Assembly: GCF_900129505.1 (NCBI RefSeq)
Contig: NZ_LT670818.1
Coordinates: 248,001 to 312,000, forward strand
Direction of reading: 5' to 3'
DNA: 64,000 nt
Source: Bradyrhizobium erythrophlei
GTDB taxonomy: Bacteria; Pseudomonadota; Alphaproteobacteria; Rhizobiales; Xanthobacteraceae
Position 1 is the stretch's first letter; each line of letters starts with the position of its first letter. The position numbers were made by a program, and so were the translations under genes. This document shows, piece by piece, positions 60,872 through 64,000 of this stretch. The notes beneath the pieces were generated by a model. That model was given only the letters and a program-made list of their open reading frames with translations, searched no databases and was not told where the DNA came from.

Positions 60872-61384
60872 TTAGGATGCGCTGTCGGACGGCGGCGCGG
60901 ATTTCACCTTTTTTGGCTTCTGCGCCGTTGTCGGACCCGCAATCTTTTCGATCATTTCGTTGCAGATCTTTCGAACCTCCGCCGTCACCAGCGAACAGTC
61001 CTCAATCTCAAGGAAAATGCGCTTGGCTTCCGTTCGGTAGCGCGCCGCGGTTTCCTTCATCTCATCAATCACGGCAAGCGCATCGCGGGTCATATTCTCG
61101 CATTGTTTGACGCGCTCGATGAGTTCAAGCCCCATGGTCTCGATTTCTTTCGCAGCAGATTCGTATTCGCGGACCACCGCTTCTGCTGACAGCTTGCCTA
61201 TCTCCGTGGCCCCCTCCCGGTGCTCGACATAGTCCGGCATCGAAAGGGCCGGCGCACGCACGGCAGGCGGTGCGATATCCGTCGGCTGCGCTTCGCGAAC
61301 CGGCGGCCGGTTTCGGAATTCTTCTTCGATCTCGCGCTCAAGATTGATCGTGCTAAAAAGGGGGTGTTTGGTTGATTGCGCCAT
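60872..61384 (-). CDS. Coiled-coil protein of unknown function, 170 aa
   Basis: The N-terminal 65 residues are polar (NLEREIEEEFRNRPPVREAQ), then a long helical region (about 70-150) with heptad-like AKEIETMGLELIERVKQCEN and DEMKETAARYRTEAKRIFLE, ending in a Lys/Pro/Ser tail (AQKPKKVKSAPPSDSAS). There is no membrane segment or signal peptide. I do not recognise a named family; similar short coiled-coil proteins occur in Bradyrhizobium. It is co-oriented with the winged-helix gene. Confidence 0.65.
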   Translation of the reverse strand: MAQSTKHPLFSTINLEREIEEEFRNRPPVREAQPTDIAPPAVRAPALSMPDYVEHREGATEIGKLSAEAVVREYESAAKEIETMGLELIERVKQCENMTRDALAVIDEMKETAARYRTEAKRIFLEIEDCSLVTAEVRKICNEMIEKIAGPTTAQKPKKVKSAPPSDSAS

Positions 61385-61755
61385 GGCGAATAGTCCTTGC
61401 GTTCAATGTGACGTATTGTCGATGAAATCCTTAGAAACGCGCTTTACTACTGGTTATTCGCGCATACTTCGGAGGCAAGGGGATTCGTTGGTTAAGCTTG
61501 TTAGTTAAGCTTTATGTCCGCCTGCGGGTTAATTCTGGAACCACAAAAGCTCAGGTGTTCGCGACCGCACTAACCAGCGGAGCTTCAAAAAGCATGGCAA
61601 GCATGACCCACTAGCCGAGGTACACCCACCTACCCCATTGAACTTCCTGACCTCCCCTGGCGACCAACCCGGACCGTCCCCATAGCGGGGCCGCAGACGC
61701 GCGCTTATCTTTCCTCTAGGCTGCGCCGCCTCGTCTCATCAGGAGTTAAGTGGTC
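61385..61755. other. Intergenic region with a 9-bp direct repeat
   Basis: GTTAAGCTT-GTTA-GTTAAGCTT (61492-61513) is a perfect 9-bp direct repeat with 13-bp spacing, in a short AT-rich patch. It could be part of the promoter for the coiled-coil/winged-helix pair or a regulator site. The rest of the gap has no supported gene; AGGAG for lemA is at 61741. Confidence 0.5.
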
Positions 61756-62316
61756 ATGTCAACGGGCTGGATCATTCTCGGCATCCTCGTCATTCTCGTT
61801 CTCTTCGCGCTCGGCGCCTACAACCGGCTGGTCGCGCTCAGCCAGCGGGTCGGCCAGGCCTTCGCCGACATCGACGTGCAGCTCAAGCAGCGCCACGACC
61901 TTATTCCGAACCTGGTCGAGACCGTGAAGGGCTATGCCGCGCACGAGCGCGGCACGCTCGACGAGGTGGTCAAGGCCCGCAACTCCGCGATATCGGCGCA
62001 GGGGCCGGCGCAGGTGTCGGCGGCCGAGAACCAGTTGAGCGGCGCGCTCGGCCGGCTGATCGCGCTGTCGGAGGCCTATCCGGACCTCAAGGCCAACGCC
62101 AACTTCCAGCAGCTGGCGAGCGAATTGTCCGACCTCGAGAACAAGATCGCCGCCAGCCGCCGCTTCTTCAACAACGCGGTCCAGGAATACAACACCGGCA
62201 TCCAGCAGATGCCGGCCGCCCTGTTCGCCGGCATATTCGGCTTCACCCACAAGGATTTCTTCGACCTCGGTGCCTCCAGGACCGAAGTCGAGGCGGCGCC
62301 GCAGGTGAAGTTCTGA
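61756..62316 (+). CDS. lemA: LemA family membrane protein, 186 aa
   Basis: The N-terminal transmembrane helix (TGWIILGILVILVLFALGAY) is followed by the LemA helical domain: LVALSQRVGQAFADIDVQLK, QRHDLIPNLVETVKGYAAHE and SGALGRLIALSEAYPDLKAN. The C-terminal GIFGFTHKDFFDLGAS is also conserved. Function in bacteria is unclear, but it is almost always beside an HtpX-like protease, as here (162 bp downstream). ATG 61756 lies ten bases after AGGAG; a GTG two codons earlier would be too close. Confidence 0.92.
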   Translation: MSTGWIILGILVILVLFALGAYNRLVALSQRVGQAFADIDVQLKQRHDLIPNLVETVKGYAAHERGTLDEVVKARNSAISAQGPAQVSAAENQLSGALGRLIALSEAYPDLKANANFQQLASELSDLENKIAASRRFFNNAVQEYNTGIQQMPAALFAGIFGFTHKDFFDLGASRTEVEAAPQVKF

Positions 62317-62333
62317 GCCGATGATTTTGTCCT

Positions 62334-62460
62334 GCCGTCATTCCGGGGCGATGCGAAGCATCGAACCCGGATGTGCAATTGCATATCCGGGAATCTCGCC
62401 CGAGCCACAAATCTCTGGATTCCGGGTTCGCGCTGTTAGCGCGCCCCGGAATGACTGCCT
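62334..62460. repeat. Palindromic intergenic repeat, family G
   Basis: GCCGTCATTCCGGGGCGATG and GCGCCCCGGAATGAC are the inverted ends. Internal pairs are GGATGTGCAATTGCATATCC and ATCTCTGGATTCCGGGTTCG. It lies between lemA and the M48 gene. Confidence 0.82.
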
Positions 62461-62478
62461 CTAGTGGAATAGCCCATC

Positions 62479-63681
62479 ATGGCCGCGTACGGTCTCTACA
62501 CGCACATCGCATCGAACAAGTTTCGTTCGATGGTGCTGCTCGCCGGCCTGTTCATGCTGTTCTATGTCGTCGTCTATGCCGGTGCGCTGATCGCGGAGGT
62601 CGTGCTCGATAGCGACCAGACGGTCAACTATTACCTGATGGCGGCGGCGCGCGACCTGGTCACGGCCTTTCCTTACGCCACGGGCGCCGCCGCGCTGTGG
62701 ATCGTGATCGCCTATTTCTTCCATCAATCGATCATCGACGCCGTTACCGGCGGCGAGGACGTGACGAGACAGCAGCAGCCGCGGCTGTACAATCTGCTGG
62801 AAAACCTGTGCATCTCGCGCGGCATCCCGATGCCGAAGCTCAAGGTCATGGAGAGCGACGCGCTCAATGCGTTTGCGACCGGGCTCAACCAGCGGCAATA
62901 TGCCGTCACCGTCACCACGGGACTGTTGCGGGCACTGAACGACCAGGAGATCGAGGCGGTGCTCGGCCACGAACTCACCCACATCCGCAACGGCGACGTG
63001 CAGATGATGGTGGTCGCGGTGATCATCGCCGGCGTGGTCGGCTTCTTCGGCGAGTTGTTCTTTCGGAGTTTTACCAATTTTGGCTATTACGGCGGCGGCT
63101 CGTGGTCGTCTTCATCGTCGTCGTCTTCCTCGTCCTCCTCATCCGATGGCAACCGCAAGAGTTCCGGCGGCGGCGCCGTCGTTGTGATCATCCTCGCGGT
63201 CGCGCTGATCGCGCTGGCCTGGCTGTTGTCCCAGCTCGTGAAACTGGCGTTGTCGCGCTCGCGCGAGCTCTTGGCCGACGCCGGATCGGTCGAACTGACC
63301 AAGAACCCGGACGCCATGATCTCGGCGCTGCGCAAGATCGAGAACCGCGGCGAACTTCCCGGCGCCACCTCGGCGGTGATGGAATTATGCGTCGACAACC
63401 CGCGCGAGGGCTTTTCCGACCTGTTCGCTACCCATCCTTCCGTGGAATCCCGGGTTCAGGCGCTGGTGAAATACGCCGGCGGTCACGATCCCGGACCGCT
63501 GGCGCTGCCGTCGGACGTGCCGGATGCGCCAGACGATCAGGACCAGCCGGCGGACGGCAGAACCGCGCCGCCCCTGCCATCCGGCCCGTGGAGCGACGCC
63601 GGCGCATCGCAGGACGCCTCCCACGCGCCTTCACATGGTCCTTGGGGCGATCCTCCCCCCGGTCCGTCGGTCCGCCGCTAG
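62479..63681 (+). CDS. HtpX-like M48 family membrane metalloprotease, 400 aa
   Basis: Two N-terminal helices (to about 75), then the zinc motif HELTH near residue 164 (VLGHELTHIRNGDVQ), with the third ligand in SRSRELLADAGSVELTKNPD near 262. Between them is a run of about 13-14 serines preceded by GYYGGGSW (about 205-225), then a hydrophobic segment (VVIILAVALIALAWLLSQLV). The C-terminal 70 residues are Pro/Asp/Ser-rich and disordered. It degrades membrane proteins in heat or envelope stress. The LemA neighbour fits this role. Confidence 0.93.
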   Translation: MAAYGLYTHIASNKFRSMVLLAGLFMLFYVVVYAGALIAEVVLDSDQTVNYYLMAAARDLVTAFPYATGAAALWIVIAYFFHQSIIDAVTGGEDVTRQQQPRLYNLLENLCISRGIPMPKLKVMESDALNAFATGLNQRQYAVTVTTGLLRALNDQEIEAVLGHELTHIRNGDVQMMVVAVIIAGVVGFFGELFFRSFTNFGYYGGGSWSSSSSSSSSSSSSDGNRKSSGGGAVVVIILAVALIALAWLLSQLVKLALSRSRELLADAGSVELTKNPDAMISALRKIENRGELPGATSAVMELCVDNPREGFSDLFATHPSVESRVQALVKYAGGHDPGPLALPSDVPDAPDDQDQPADGRTAPPLPSGPWSDAGASQDASHAPSHGPWGDPPPGPSVRR

Positions 63682-63956
63682 GGCTCCGGGAACGTTGGCC
63701 GGCTTCGACTATCTCTCCGGCTTAAGAAAATCCGCGGAATAGTCCGCGACGCCTGCCGAATGATTTGAATTCTCCCTTGTTTCTGCCATGTTCGCCCCCA
63801 AAGCAGGGACAGAGTCGCACCGATCGGGAACTATCGCGATCGGCCGGGGGATTGAAGCAGCGCGTGATCCACAGCAATGGCCGGTTTTCTCGCAAACAAA
63901 CGGCCTAGTTTGTTCTAGGATCATGCGTCTGACAAATGGGCGGGTAAGGGAAGTTC

Positions 63957-64000
63957 ATGGCGAAGCCAGTTGTGATTGTGGTGGGTGCTGACAAGGGCGG
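63957..64000 (+). CDS. Partial ParA/MinD-type ATPase (N-terminus only)
   Basis: The last bases read M-A-K-P-V-V-I-V-V-G-A-D-K-G-G, the start of a deviant Walker A motif (KGGVGKT expected next). AAGGGA lies seven bases before the ATG. The visible sequence suggests a ParA-family ATPase for partitioning or cell-pole work, but the rest is outside the window. Confidence 0.6.
   Translation, partial: MAKPVVIVVGADKG

Overview
The window looks like a chromosomal segment of a Bradyrhizobium-type alphaproteobacterium (family Nitrobacteraceae). The evidence is high GC, a ccrM (GANTC) methyltransferase, DUF1236 and GCG-type small secreted proteins, and at least seven families of short dispersed palindromic repeats of the kind found in Bradyrhizobium and Rhodopseudomonas intergenic regions. 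Most of it is housekeeping sequence. I see no rRNA, tRNA, CRISPR array or prophage. The only intact-looking mobile element outline is one IS1182-like copy, and its transposase is frameshifted.

Layout. 1-5.6 kb: the start of an AcuI/YhdH-type oxidoreductase (cut by the window edge), an MFS transporter, and the de novo NAD operon nadA-nadB-nadC behind two NadQ-like operators. 5.7-14.3 kb: a SleB-like cell wall hydrolase, ppdK, small membrane or secreted proteins, a repeat-rich non-coding block, an alpha/beta hydrolase of foreign composition and an unknown 357-aa protein. 14.6-18.6 kb: glyQ, a DUF559 endonuclease-like gene and glyS, carrying GC-rich palindromes, one of them translated inside glyS. 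19-24 kb: an S49 peptidase, a TrmN6-like methyltransferase with a DUF2007 protein, a polyprenyl diphosphate synthase, a LysE exporter and ispE. 24-28.9 kb: a TPR lipoprotein-like or periplasmic protein, ETF-ubiquinone oxidoreductase and a uracil-DNA glycosylase-like protein. 29-30.5 kb: the IS element, inserted in a REP palindrome. 30.5-42.6 kb: a PMT-like glycosyltransferase, rnhB, a VOC protein, a PA0069-type radical SAM protein, phosphoketolase, a GT2-like protein, a MarR-GNAT fusion, moaB, ypfJ and ccrM.

42.6-50.7 kb is the most accessory part: small secreted proteins, a DNA-ligase remnant, a GST, an NTF2-like/LysR divergent pair, hisC, and a small exosortase locus. That locus holds a PLPA-type CTERM protein, a roughly 60-aa peptide that is little more than a signal peptide plus a sorting tail, and a Cys-Arg-His exosortase-like membrane protein. 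I consider it the strongest candidate for an undescribed system. 50.7-64 kb: a GST, a PaaI thioesterase, mutY, a higBA toxin-antitoxin pair, a DciA/DUF721 protein, a Tat-type DsbA protein with an adjacent remnant of a second copy, smc, an Rsm22-family methyltransferase, a wHTH/coiled-coil gene pair, lemA and an HtpX-like M48 protease, and the first codons of a ParA/MinD-type ATPase.

How genes work together. nadABC makes nicotinate mononucleotide from aspartate. glyQ and glyS form glycyl-tRNA synthetase. The polyprenyl synthase and ispE both serve isoprenoid synthesis. DUF721, DsbA and SMC sit in a replication, segregation and envelope cluster. LemA and the M48 protease form a common membrane pair. 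Start codons were chosen by Shine-Dalgarno match and homologue length, and differ from the longest ORF in many cases. All homology statements rest on reading motifs by eye; no database was searched.
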